A DNA stretch of 64,000 nucleotides. Origin: Thalassospira sp. (GTDB taxonomy: Bacteria > Pseudomonadota > Alphaproteobacteria > Rhodospirillales > Thalassospiraceae). Location of the stretch: assembly GCF_030690045.1 (NCBI RefSeq), contig NZ_JAUYHK010000016.1, forward strand, positions 124,001-188,000, read 5' to 3'. Made by a program: the position numbers and the translations under genes. This document shows, piece by piece, positions 28,471-43,400 of this stretch; within the stretch, counting starts at the first letter, position 1; every line of letters starts with the position of its first letter. The notes under the pieces are model-generated. The model was not told the DNA's origin, ran no database searches, and saw only the letters and a list, made by a program, of their open reading frames with translations.

Positions 28471-31400
28471 ATCACAAATTCATCCCAGCCCGACCCACCG
28501 GTCAGGGTATCGTTACCCGCCCCACCATATAGCGTGTCATTCCCCGCCCCGCCCAGCAGAACATCATTGCCGGAACTGCTCCACAGAATGTCGTTGCCAT
28601 TGCCGCCATCAAGGGTAACGTCGCCATAACTTTCATAGGTGCTGGTCAGATCAATGATGTCATTGCCATCCCCGGCCTCGATTACCTCGATATTGCGGAT
28701 GCGCGGTGAAATACCCGGATCGCTGACAGTATCGGCCAGGAACAAGGCATCATTGCCATCGCCAAGGCGCAAGGTATCGTGTCCGTCGCCGCCATCGAAA
28801 ATATCGTTCGACTGGTTATAGCCACCAACGTTGACATATTCGCCGGTGCCGGAATCCCCATTCGTCCCGTGGCCCCAGCCATTGCCGAAATGACCACCAT
28901 GACCGTTGCCATTGGTGTTTGTGTGGCTATCCGTATCCGGCGACCCGTCATTAAGAGCATGCCACTGCGAACTCCAGACATTGTCGGCATGATACATCAA
29001 AACATCATCGCCAGCACCTCCGGCCAAAATATCCTGACCGGCCCCGCCCGACAGGGTATCATTGCCCGATCCGCCATACAGCGTATCGTTGCCATCTCCC
29101 CCCAAAAGCAGGTCATCGCCGGCATTCGACCAGATAATGTCATCGCCACTGCCGCCATCAATGGTGACATCGCCATAGGTCTCGGTGTCACTGCTCAGAT
29201 CGACCAGATCATCGCCATTTCCGGCATTGATTACCTCGACATCAATCAGGCGCGGTGAGATTTCGGGGGCGGTATGATCGTCATGCAGGAACAGGGCGTC
29301 ATTCCCGGCACTCATGGTCAGCGTGTCATGCCCGTCACCACCGTCAAAAATATCCTGAGACCTTTTATATCCGGCAAGATTGATCTGCTCGTTGGTGCCA
29401 CCATTTTCCGGATCGCCGACATATTTCGCATTATAGCCCGACGTCCACGCCGCATCGGCATGATATTCCAGTTCGTCGTCGCCGGCCCCGCCATCCAGAT
29501 AATCGGTTCCGGCCCCGCCATTCAGCAAATCATTACCGTCACCGCCCTGCAAGCTGTCATTGCCACCGCCCCCCGACAACAGATCATTGCCGTCAAGACC
29601 CGACAGCAAATTGGCCCCGGCATCGCCAAACAGAAAATCGTTAAAGTTCGAGCCAATCAGATTTTCAATCGACACCAGAACATCAGTTCCAGCCCCGCCG
29701 GACGCACTACCCGAGGCAAGGTTTGCCGCAACCGACGCCGTAGCATCGGCATAACTTGCGGTGTCATTGCCGCTGCCGCCATTCAGATAGTCATTTCCGA
29801 GGCCACCAGTCAGGGTATCGTCGCCCGATCCACCCCACAGACGATCATGACCATCCCCGCCCTCCAGAATGTCATTTCCGCTATCGCCATTCAGGCTGTC
29901 ATCGCCGGTACCGCCGAACAATGTATCGTCCCCGTCGCCGCCCCACAGGCGGTCATTATTGGCGTCACCATGCAAGATATCGTTTCCGGCACCGCCAAGA
30001 AGCGAATCATCGCCTGAGCCACCCGACAGCGTATCGTCCCCATCATTGCCTTCAAGCCGGTCATTGCCATTGCCGCCGTCAAGGACGTCATTGCCATTTC
30101 CACCATACAGCTTGTCGTCGCCATCACCACCTTGCAAGGTATCATGGCCGTCATCACCCCACAGGGTATCCTGACCGCTGCCACCATCCAGAACATCATT
30201 GTCGGCACCGCCATAAAGCTTGTCGTTCCCGTCCCCGCCATACAGGGTATCGTCGCCCGCCATGCCATACAGGGTGTCCTGACCACCAAGACCATAAACC
30301 GTATCGTTACCCGACAGTGCGTTGATGTTGTCGTTGTTGCTGGTGCCATACAGCACATCGTCAAACGGTGTCGGACCGGAATCAACCCCGTCAAACATAC
30401 TGGCCGTCGCCTGGGCCAGACCGACACCCAGCAGGGTCAATGTCCCGCCGCCCAGATTGATTACCAGATTGCCATTGACATCGGACAGGCGCGGAGTCAG
30501 TTGCGACCATTGCGTAATACCAAGCCCTGCCAGCGAAATACGGTCCTCTGCCGGGTCAAAATCCGTCACCACCTTGTCGCCGGAATTGCCGGACACAATG
30601 ATCAGGTCGGCACCCGAACCGGTGGTAAAGGTATCGTTGCCATTACCGCCATCCAGCGTATCGTTCCCAGCCCCGCCATTCAAAAGGTCGTGGCCGTCAT
30701 TGCCAAACATCAGATCATTGCCATCGCCGCCAGAAAGCGTGTCGTTGCCGTTACCCCCCCACAAGGTATCGTTACCGGCATCACCATTGACGATATCGTC
30801 GCCATCACCGCCCCAGATAACATCATCGCCACCTGAACCGTCGATCACATCATTGCCGGAACCACCCAGAAGGCTGTCATTGCCTTCGCCGCCATGAATG
30901 GTGTCGTGGCCTTCCATGCCGTCGATGTAATCGCCACCGTCATCACCAAACAGCGTGTCATCACCCGAACCGCCAATAAGGGTATCATCCCCGGCACCGC
31001 CTGAAACAACGTCGTCGCCTTCATTGCCGTTCAGGCTGTCATTACCATCGTCACCAGACAATGTATCATTCCCGATACCGCCCGATAGGCTATCATCACC
31101 CGAACCACCGGACAGTGTGTCATCGCCTTCATTGCCATTCAGGGTATCGTTGCCATCACCGCCATAAACAGTGTCATCTCCGGCAAGGGCGTTGATGTAG
31201 TCATCGCCACTGGTGCCAACCAGATAATCGTCAAACTGGGTCGGACCAACCGGCCCGGCTATGCCGACAAACATATCCGGGTTAATGGCGTTCAAACGGA
31301 CTCCCAGCAAAGTCACCGACCCGGACGGACCAATATCAATCACCAGATTGCCATTGACTTCGGACAGGCGTGACGTCAGTTGCGACCATTGCGTAAGGCC

Positions 31401-34400
31401 CAGCGAGGTCAGAGAAATACGATCCACACTGGTATTGAAATCGGTGATGACCTTGTGACCGGTATTGCTGCTGATCAGGATATGGTCGGCACCCGATCCG
31501 GTGACGATGGTATCATTACCCACCCCGCCATCCAGCGTATCATTTCCTTCGCCACCATCCAGCCAGTCATTGCCATTACCGCCATAAAGGGTATCATCGC
31601 CCTTTTCGCCATACAGCTTGTCGTCGCCATTGCCACCAAACAGCGTGTCAGCCCCGTCGCCGGTCCAGATGGTATCATTGCCGTCGCCACCATAAATGGT
31701 ATCGCGGCTGATATCGGCCTCGCGGTTATCGAAAATATCGTTGCCCGCACCCAGATCGACATAATTGTCAGCACTGTTGCCATAGACATAATCGTCATGG
31801 GCCGAGGCAATAACACGTTCGATATTGCTCAAAACATCGCCTTCGGCATCGCCGCCAAAGCCACGACCGCCAACTCCCGGCGTTTTGGCATGGGCGTCGG
31901 TATCTCCCAGATAAATTTCAACACCGGAGCCGGAATTCTGGTAACTGACCATATCGACGCCATCACCGCCATCCAGCGTATCGGCCCCGGCATCGCCATA
32001 CAGCGTGTCATTACCTGCCCCGCCCGACAACAGGTTGTCCCCTGCATTACCCCGCAGAATATCGTTATGGTTTGACCCGATGACATCCTCAATCGAAATC
32101 AGGCTATCAATGCTGTTACTTGCATTGCCTGCCTGACCCTTACCGGTGGCAAGGTTGACATTCACTCCGGTTGTCGAGGTGTTGTAATCAACTGCATCAC
32201 GACCTTCGCCGCCAATCAGGGTGTCATTACCCGTCCCACCGCGCAGCGTATCGTTGCCTGCACCGCCATCCAGAATATTGGCATTGCCATTGCCAATCAG
32301 CACATCGTCAAAATCAGAACCCGTGACGTTATCGACATAATAAATCTTGTCGTTCCCGCCCCCACCCGTGGCGGTGTTGTTCGCCAGATCAACCATCACC
32401 CCGGATGTGGCATCGTCATAGACAACATAATCGTTGCCTGCGCCGCCATTGATCATGTCGTCGCCCGCCCCGCCGCGCAGGATGTCATTCCCGGCCCCGC
32501 CCAGAAGGGTATCGTTGCCAACGCCGCCATCCAGCATGTCATTGCCGATCCCGCCATCCAGCGTATCGTTCCCGGCACCGCCATAGATGTCATCGTTTCC
32601 GGCACCGCCGGTCAGGGTGTCATTCCCGGCATTGGCCCAGATCACGTCATTGCCATTGCCACCATCAATAAAGACGTCGCCATAGCTGAGCGTCTCGCTG
32701 GTCAGATCAATCACATCATGGCCATCACCGGCCATGATGGTTTCAATCCCGTCAAGCCGTGCTCCGGCTTCGGAATCAGGCAACGTTTCAAAACTGATCG
32801 ACCGGACAAAGAAATCGCTGCTATCACCCAACGGATTGTTTTCCGGAATGGCATAGGGTTCAGCATTAAAGCTGAGATAGCGGAACGCAACGGGATTGCC
32901 CGTCGCATCGACAATCGCAATATCGGCATATCCGGCACCGTTATCGCCCGGCGTATAGATTACTGTTCCGGCATCCAAAATGCCTTCACCGACCAGATTG
33001 CCATCGGCGTCGAATGCCTGCCAGCGACCGGTTTCGCCGTCTTCCTCGTTGGCAATCAGATTGGAAACCTGAACCCGCGCCATGCTGGCATTTGTTCCCA
33101 GATCGACAACGATGGTTTCACTTTGGCCGGTTCCGGCATCATGGTTTATCTGGTTACCTGCGGGCGACCCGCCATTATTGCCAATGCCGCGCCCATCATA
33201 GGCAATACTGTCATTGGCGTTCCCCAGTATCAGTTTGCCGTTTTCATCGACATGCGGCGTACCAAAATCAAAGGCATACAAACCGGCATCCTGCCAGGCG
33301 GCCTGCATTTCTGCGGCACTGCCCGGCGATGTCATACCAAACTGACGAGTTTCAGGTTCAGCGGATCCGGCAACCTTGCTGCCATCCAGAATCAGGGCAT
33401 CGTTGCCGCTACCCATCACCAGCGTATCCTGCCCCTCGCCACCGATATAGGTATCATCGGAAACATTTTTGTCGCTGATATCGACAACAGCACCAGTCCC
33501 CGGCACATCCGGGCTACCCTCATTGCTCACCGACTGGCCAGAGGCAACATCATCCGCACCATAAATCAGCGTATCGTCACCATCCCCGCCCACAAGGGTA
33601 TCTGCACCCGATCCGCCCGACAGGGTATCATTGCCTTGACCACCGGACAGAACGTCGTCGCCGGAACCCCCATCCAGCGTGTCATTGCCTGTGCCACCAT
33701 TCAGCGTATCGTCACCCGCACCGCCATCAATGACATCGTTGCCTGTGCCACCATCGACCGTATCACTGCCATCCCCGGCATCAATCTCGTCATCACCTTC
33801 GCCCCCGGCAAGGGTATCGTCGTTTGGCGTGCCGGTATTTTCAATGCCGACAAACATATCCGAGGTCAAGGCCGACAGGGCAATCCCCGCCAGCGTCACC
33901 GCCCCCCCAGCAGGCAAGGCAATCACCGCATCCCCGGCAGCATTTTGCGACAGCAGCGGCAACAGATCGCTCCATGTCGTAACGCCGGTATCTTGCAAGG
34001 AAATAACATCTTCAGCCGGATTGAAATCCGTTACAAGATCGGCATCCGGACCATCGGCAAAGACAAAGGTATCTGCCCCGGTTCCACCGGTCAGAATATC
34101 ATTTCCAGCACCGCCATTCAGCGTATCGTCACCTTCACCACCGGTAATGATGTTATCACCCGCATCGCCGATGATCACATCATTACCAGCCGAACCAATG
34201 ATATTTTCAAAACCCGAAACCGTATCAGAACCGGTTTCGGCACTGCTTGCCGTACTGGCAGACAGATCAATTATCGCACCGCCAAGGGCCTCACTCATAT
34301 CGAGCGTATCAGTACCCGCGCCGCCATCCAGCACATCATTTCCGGCACCAGCTCGCACGATGTCATCCCCGGCACCGCCCGAAACAGTATCGTCGCCCAG

Positions 34401-37400
34401 ACCACCGTCCAAAATGTCGTTGCCATCACCGCCATCAAGAATGTCGTCGCCTGTGCCACCGTGGATATGGTCGTTACCATCGCCACCGAAAATCACGTCA
34501 TTTCCGGCATTCGACCACAAGGTGTCATTCCCGGCACCACCATCAATCGTCACATCGCCATAACCATGCACGGCGCTGGTCAGGTCAACCACGTCATTCC
34601 CGGCACCGATATCGATATATTCAATATCGACAATCGACGGCGAAGCCGCACCACCATTGGCATGATCCCGATCCAGAATGATCGCATCATCGCCGTCACC
34701 AGCCAGCAAGGTATCGTTCCCTGCGCCGCCAAGGAACACATCGTCGCTGATATTCTTGCCCGCGATATCGGCAATTTCACCGGTTCCATCGACACCGGGG
34801 CTGCCGACATGATCGGTGAGACTGCCCACCCCGGCGACACCATCCGCGCCAAATTCCAGAACATCGTCACCATCGCCGCCATCCAGCGTATCGGCACCCG
34901 GTCCCCCCGACAATGTGTCGTTACCAGCACCACCGCTTAGCGTATCGTTACCCGATCCACCGTCAATCACATCATTGCCGTCACCACCTGCAACAACATC
35001 GTCACCGGCACCGGCATCAATGGCGTCATCACCATCCCCGCCAGTCAGGGTATCGTCATTTGGCGTCCCTGTATTTTCGATGCCTACAAAATGATCCGGC
35101 GCAAGATCGTCCAGCGCCACATCCATCAATGTGACCGTACCACCCGACGGCAGGGAGATCACGGCATGGCCTGCTGTATTTTCTGACAGCAACGGCAAAA
35201 GGTCGCTCCATGCCGTAATGCCGGTATCTTGCAGGGAAATACGATCTTCGGATGGATTGAAATCGGTGACCAGATCATCATCCCCACCATCGGCGAAGAT
35301 AAAGGTATCGGCACCTTCTCCGCCTGTCAGGGTATCATTGCCATCCCCGCCTGACAGCGTGTCATCGCCTGCGCCGCCATCAATGATGTTATCACCCGCA
35401 TCGCCGGTGATAACATCATTGCCAGCCGAACCAATGACATTTTCAAAACCCGAAACCATGTCCGAACCGGTTTCGGCACTGCTTGCCGTGCCTGCCGACA
35501 GATCAGCCGTCGCACCGGACGCCGCCACGGACAGATCAAGGGTATCAATCCCGTTGCCACCAGTCAGGGTGTCGTTGCCCGCACTGGCAATAATCGTGTC
35601 ATCGCCCGCCGCACCGTCAATGATGTTATCACCCGCATCACCGGTAATCACATCATTGCCGACCGAACCAATGACATTTTCAAAATCCGAAACCGTATCA
35701 AAACCGGTTTCCACCGAATGCACCGTGCCCGCCGCCAGATCAACCCTCGCACCGCCAAGGGCCGCACTCATATCCAGCGTATCAGCACCCGTTCCACCAT
35801 CCAGAACATCATTCCCGGCACCGGCCAGCACGATGTCGTCACCAGCACCACCCAACACGGTATCGTCGCCCGCACCGCCGTCGATATAATCATTGCCATC
35901 GCCACCGAAAATCACGTCATTTCCGGCATTCGACCACAAGGTGTCATCCCCCGCGCCGCCATCAATCGTCACATCGCCATAACCATGCACCGAACTGGTC
36001 AGGTCAACCACATCATTCCCGGCACCGGCATCAATATATTCAATATCGACAATCGACGGCGAAGCCGCACTGCCATTGGCGTGATCCCGGTCCAGAATAA
36101 TCGCATCATCGCCGTCACCGGCCAACAAGGTGTCGGTCCCGGCACCGCCAAGGAAGACATCATCGCTGACATTCTTGCCTGCGATATCGGCAACATCGCC
36201 GGTGCCGTCAATGCCGGGGCTGCCGACATGATCGGTAACGCTGCCCGCCCCGACAACACCATCCGCGCCAAATGCCAGAACATCGTCGCCATCACCACCA
36301 TCCAGCGTATCGGCGCCCGATCCACCAGACATTGTGTCATTGCCAGCCCCACCGACAAGGACGTCATCTCCTACGCCGCCCGACAGAATATTATCGCCGT
36401 CCGATCCGATTAGCGTGTCATTCCCGGTCCCACCGGTTACACCTTCAATCTCGATCAGGGTATCGTTGCCATCACTGGTCAAGGCTGTACCCTGCGACAG
36501 ATCGACGACAACATCATCGATGCGGTCACTGTAATCGGCGATGTCATCACCGGCACCACCAATCAACGTGTCGTCCCCGACACCACCCTGTAATGTGTCA
36601 TTCCCGGCACCGCCATTGATCACATTGCTGGCGGCATCACCGACAATCACATCGTCATATGCCGACCCGGTGACGTTTTCAAAACCATCCGGGCTGTCAT
36701 TGCCCGCACCACCCCCGGCGGTTCCTTCGGCCAGATCCACTGTGACACCCGTCGCCGCATCACTGTAATCAACAGTATCGATCCCGGTACCGCCAATCAG
36801 GATATCATCACCACCGGCCCCCATGATGGTATCGTCACCCTGCCCGCCATCCAGAATATTGTTGTTGCCATCCCCGATCAGAACATCGTTGCCAGACCCG
36901 CCAACCACATTTTCAATGCTGTCAAGAACGTCATTGCCCGCAGCCCCGGTTGCCGTTCCCGCACCAAGATTCACCTGAACGTCACCATCGGTATCAGCAT
37001 AGCTTGCCGTATCGTTACCCTCGCCACCGCGCAGGGTATCGTCGCCCGCCCCGCCGGTCAGGGTGTCATCGCCGTCTCCGGCATTCATGATGTCATCCCC
37101 GGCATGGCCGTAAATGGTGTCATCACCCGCCAGCCCGTAAATTTCATCGCCGATCTGGCTGCCATTCAGAACGTCATCATTTTCCGTACCTTCGATGCGT
37201 TCATAGCCATAGAAATTACCGGCGGAAAGATCATCGGGATCGACACCTTCCAGCGTCAGGCTTTCGCCCGGCGCCAGCGAAATGACCGTATTGCCAAACG
37301 CATCGGCAAACATTCTGGATGACAATTCATCAAAGGTATCAATACCATAGGCCGACAGATCAATCATGTCGGACGACGGATCAAAATCGGTGATGGTGTC

Positions 37401-40400
37401 GCTGCCGCCCCCCGGTGCGACAACAATAAGATCGGAACCTTCCCCGGTAATGATGATGTCATCGCCCGCGCCGCCAATCAGCGTGTCATTGCCCGACCCG
37501 CCATCAAGGGTATTGACCCCGTCAGTCCCGATGATCAGGTCGGCGTAATCGGTGCCGATCACACGTTCAACATTACGGATAATGTCGATGCCTTCGGCGC
37601 TTTCGGAATACTGATTGCGCAGATCAACAAAAACAGAACTGTTCAGGCCGGAATAATCGACAGTATCGATGCCCTCACCACCATCGATAATATCATCGCC
37701 CGCACCGCCAATGATGGTGTCATTCCCGGTCCCCGCATGCACGATATCGTCACCGGCTCCGCCTTCCAGAACATCATTGCCTGCGCCGCCATCAATGACA
37801 TCGTCACCCTCGCCGCCATCCAGTTGATCGTCGCCGATACCGCCATAAATTTCGTCACTGCCGCTTCCGGCAACAACAATGTCATCCCCGGCCCCGGCAT
37901 TAACCACATCGTTGCCTGCGCCGGTTTCTATCCTGTTATTCCCGGCATCGCCGAAAACAATATCGTTGAAACCGGAACCAATCACATTTTCGATGCCCGT
38001 CAGGGTATCGTTACCCTCGCCCGTCGCCACACCGGTCCGCAGATTGACATTTACCCCCTGGCTTGCCGCAGAATAATCAACGGTGTCGTTTCCGGCTCCG
38101 CCATTGATGATATCGTCACCCGCGCCACCTGACAGTGTGTCATCACCAAGCCCGCCCAGCAGCACATCATTGCCATCACCGCCCGACAATATGTCGTTTC
38201 CCGCCCCGCCATTGAGGGTGTTGTCATCATCATTACCGGTCAGCATATCGTCAAATTGCGTTCCCACGACATTTTCGATGCTGGAAAGCACATCATCGCC
38301 ATCGCCACCGGTCACGGTATTATGGACCAGATCCGCAAATATCCCCGCACTTTCCCCGGAATAATCAATGGTGTCGTTACCAGCACCGCCATTCAGGTCA
38401 TCATTGCCCGAACCGCCAACAAGCCAGTCATCACCATCGCCACTGTTCAGAGTATCATCGCCGTCGCCACCGATCAGACGGTCATTGCCCATACCGCCTT
38501 CAAGGCTGTCGTCACCCTCAAGACCATTGATGATGTCATCACCATCGGTTCCAACCAGCTCATCGGGCGTTTCGGTACCCAATTGCGCATCAACGCCCTG
38601 GAAATGATCAAGACCGAGCTGATCGGGCGAAACGCCCAGCAAGGTGATGGAGTCGTTCGGGTTCAACTGGATGATGGTATTGCCGTTGCCATCATCGACA
38701 AACATCGATTGCAATGCACCAAAACCGGCGATGTTAAAGGCGGTCAGGTCGATAACATCACCAGTCAGGCCGAAATCGGTAATGACATCATTGCCATCCC
38801 CAATCCGGAACATCACCGTGTCATTCCCCGCACCCACTGTCAGACGATCATCGCCAGTACCGGCATCAAAGAAATCATTGCCTGCACCGCCGTCAAAGGT
38901 GTCGCTGCCACTGCTACCAAGAAAAGTATCGTTGCCAGACGAACCAATGACGGCTTCGACACTGTCAAGCGTGTCATGGCCCGTCGCACTGGTGACAAGA
39001 TTGTTTTCCATATCGACGGTAATCGGTCCGGACAGATCGGCATAGGACGCAGTATCGAAACTATCTCCGCCGCGCAGGACATCATCGCCCGCTCCGCCAA
39101 TCAGGATGTCATCACCAGCGCCACCATCCAGCGTGTCGTTGCCTTCACCGCCCAGAAGCATATCGTTACCGCCGCCGCCCAGCAGGGTATCGTCACCGGA
39201 ACCGCCTTCCAGACGATTGGCGACGTCATTGCCGATCAGGATGTCATTGCCAGCGCCACTGCGTACATCTTCAATGCTGATCAGGGTATCAGTATCAGTC
39301 CCATCGGTCGCGGTTCCGGCGGACAGATCGATTGTCACATCATTGCCGTTGACCGACAGGTCAACCATGTCGCGCCCGTCACCGCCATCCAGCGTATCGT
39401 TGCCACCGCCGCCCGTCAGGGTATCGTCACCCAGACCACCTTGCAAAAGGTTATCGCCGCTATCACCGATGATGAGGTCATTAAAATCGGAGCCCGTGAC
39501 ATTTTCGATATTGGCAAGACGGTCCACACCATCACCGGTCACTCTCCCGGTTGTCAGATTGACGGTCACACCCTGCACGGTGTCGGCATAGGAAACGGTG
39601 TCGATGCCATCACCGCCATCCAGCGTATCATTGCCCGCCCCACCAATCAGAAGGTCATCACCCGCCCCGCCGTCCAGAACATCGTCGCCGTCACCGCCCA
39701 GAAGAACGTCATTTCCAGCTTCACCTGACAGCGTATCGTTGCCACCGCCCCCCGAAACCGTATCGTTGCCGTCACCGGCCCGAATGACGTTGTTATCGTC
39801 ATTGCCGGTCACAACATCGTCAAAACCGGTGGCAATAATGTTTTCGATGCCGGTCAGGACATCTGCGCCACTGGCTGCCCCCATTGCGGTCCCGGCGGCA
39901 AGATCAATGCTGACCGCTGCGGCAACGGCGCCGAAATCAACCGTATCGTTGCCAGCCCCGCCCAGATAGGTATCGTTGCCAGCCCCGCCGATGAACAAAT
40001 CGTCACCGGTTCCGCCATCCAGAATATCGTCGCCAGCCCCGCCATCCAGCGTATCGTCGCCAGCCCCTCCGACAAGGTTGTTATTGGCAGCATTGCCGGT
40101 AATGACATCGTTATAGGCGGTGCCAATGACGTCTTCAAACCCGTCGAGGACGTCATTGCCATCGCCACCGGTTGCCGTACCGTCGGCCAGATTGATGATT
40201 TGCGCGCTTGCAACCTGTGCATAATCGACGGCATCGCGTCCGGCACCACCACGCAGAACATCGTCACCGGCGCCACCAAGTATGGTGTCGTCGCCAGCGC
40301 CCCCATCAAGGGTGTCGTTACCCGCCCCGCCAGACAGAATATTGTCGGCTGCATCGCCGGTCAGAACGTCATCAAAGTCCGACCCGGTGACATTTTCAAT

Positions 40401-43400
40401 CGACGCCAGACTGTCATTGCCATCAGCACCACTGGCCGTCCCGGCTTGCAAATTGACCGTTACCGCACCATGCGCACCGGCATAAACCGCTGTATCAGTA
40501 CCCTCGCCACCAATCAGGGTATCATCCCCAGTCCCGCCGATCAGGATGTCATCACCGGCACCGCCATCAAGGATATTGGCGTTATCATCCCCGACCAAAA
40601 CATCGTTACGTACCGATCCGGTGACGTTTTCAATGCCGATCAGGGTATCAATTCCTGTCCCGTCATTGGCGGTACCGGCAGAAAGATCAACGCTAACGCC
40701 CTGGGTCGCCGCCCCCAACCGCGCCGGAATATCGGCATAGGACGCCGTATCATTGCCATCGCCGCCAATCAGGGTATCCGCGCCTGTGCCACCCATCAGC
40801 AGATCGTCCCCGGTTCCGCCATCCAGCGTATCGTTGCCACCGCCGCCGGACAAGGTATCGTTACCCGCAAAACCGTTCAGAATATTGTCCAAATTGTTGC
40901 CGGTCAGCACATCGCCAAAGGTCGACCCATCGATATTTTCAATACTGATCAGGGTATCGAGACCATCACCCGTTGCAATACTGGTAACCAGATCGACATT
41001 CACGGCATTGGTGGCACCAGTATAATCCACCGTATCGCGGCCCATGCCCCCATCCAGTGTGTCATTGCCACCGCCGCCGATCAGACGGTCATCGCCTGAC
41101 ATTCCGACCAGCACATTGTCCCCGGCATCGCCGGAAATTACATCGTCACCATTGCCGCCGGTAACATTTTCGATGCTGACCAGAACATCGTTCCCTGCCG
41201 CCCCGGTCGCGGCAAATGCGGCCAGATCAACATTAACCGCACCTTCCACACCGGCATAGCTAGCGGTATCGGCACCGGTTCCCCCAAACAGCGTATCGTT
41301 CCCCGCCCCACCAGTCAGAGTATCGTTACCGGACCCGCCATCCAGAATATTGTCGCCCACATCGCCGATCAGAATGTCGTTACCGGCCCCGCCGACCACA
41401 TTTTCAATATTGATCAGACGATCCTCGCCATGTGCACCACTGGCGATACCCTGTTCAAGATTAACGTTCACTGTCCCTTCGGCAAGGCGATAATCAGCCG
41501 CATCAATCCCCGCCCCACCATCAAGCGTATCGTTACCACCGCCCCCGGACAAAAGGTCATTACCCGCCCCACCATAAAGCGTGTCGTCACCGACACCGCC
41601 AATCAGCGTATCGTTGCCATCAAGCCCCGAAAGCACATCGTCGCCATCGGTTCCCGACAGCACATCATCGCCATCTGTCCCTACCAAATCGCGGACGCCG
41701 ACGAAGATATTCGCGTTGATTGCGCCCATCGGAACGCCAAGTAATGTCAGGCTGTTGCCCTCCCCGAAATTGACGACGACATTGCCATTCGCATCAATCG
41801 TCATCATATCGCGCAACGCGCCGTAGGAATCTACGGGCAGAGCCTGAATATCAATTTTATCAACAAGAACGTTGAAATCGGTGATCACATCCTGTCCGTC
41901 GCCGGGATTGATTACGAAAACATCGGCACCACTGCCGCCAGTCATCACATCGTTCCCGGCCCCCGATACAAAGGTATCGTTCCCCCCGTCACCGATCAGG
42001 GTATTGATTCCGGCATCGCCAATCAGGATGTCGTCGCCAGACGATCCGGTTACATTTTCGATATCGGACAGAATATCATTGCCATCGGCGCTGCTGGCTG
42101 TTCCGACCGACAAATCGACACGGACCGGGGCAGATGTGGAATAATCGACCGTATCGTTCCCCGCCCCGCCAATCAGAGTATCGTTACCTGCACCACCACG
42201 CAGAATATTATCGCCTGCATCTCCAATCAGAATATCGTTACCCGATCCGCCAATGATATTCTCGATACCCGACAGCACATCATTGCCCGCATCGCCGCTT
42301 GCCGTGCCACTGACCAGATCGACCACCACATCGCCGATTGCCTCGGCATATGATGCTGTATCGTTCCCCGCCCCACCGATCAGGGTATCATCACCTTCTC
42401 CACCGGTCAGGATGTCATTCCCGGTTCCGCCATCAAGGGTATCATTGCCTGCGCCCCCCGACAGAATGTCATTCCCGCCATTACCAACCAGATGATTGGC
42501 CCCGGCATCCCCGGTGATGGTATCGGCAAAGTCCGATCCATACACATCTTCGATGCTGATCAGGGTATCCATACTGGATGTACCGGCACCACCGGTCCCC
42601 ACGGCGAGATCGACGGTGACGCCACTGCCAGACGCGCTGTAATCGACCGCATCGCGACCGGCCCCGCCATCAATCAGGTCATTGCCCGCGTCCCCGGACA
42701 ATGTATCGTTCCCCTCGCCGCCAAACAGGGTATCGTCACCACCACCGCCGCGAATGATGTCGTCACCTGCAAGGCCGTCGATGATTTCGGCAAAACCTGT
42801 ACCCTGAATCTCATCATTGTTTTCAGATGCGCCAAGGCTTTCGATACCGACAAAACTGCCACTACCCAAGGTATCCGGACTGACACCGGAAAGCGTAATG
42901 GTCGCACCGTCAATCTGGATAACGGCATCACCGGACGCATTGGTGGTGATGTGTTTTTGCAAGGCTTCCCAGTTGGGAATACCAAAGGATGACAAATCAA
43001 TCTGGTCGATTGCCGGATCAAAATCTGTCACCCTGTCGCTATAATTTGTGGATATTCCGTTCGCATTGATGACCGGCTTGCGGAACACAAAAACATCCGC
43101 CCCATCGCCACCGCTCAGCACGTCATTGCCAAAACCGCCATCAAGGGTGTCATTCCCCTCGCCACCCTGAAGGGTATTGGAACCGTCAGTGCCGATAATA
43201 TGATCATCACCAGCCGACCCAATGGCATTCTCGATTCTTGACAAAGTGTCTGAACCACCGCCACCGGTTGCTGTGCCGGTCATCAAATTCATCTGCACAC
43301 TTTCGGTAATGTCTGCATAGGTCACGGTGTCATTACCGCTTCCGCCGTCAAGAATATCGTCACCCAGGCCGCCACCCAACGTATCGTGGCCTGAACCGCC

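Noticed and set aside
32718-34940. 740-codon open frame on the plus strand inside the RTX gene
   Set aside because: It is the antisense reading of repetitive Gly/Asp/Asn codons, which lack stops in that frame. The product is a degenerate Ile/Thr/Ala/Arg repeat without a ribosome site.
38256-39728. 490-codon plus-strand open frame inside the RTX gene
   Set aside because: Same cause as the 32718 frame: mirror image of the RTX repeats, with no independent protein features.
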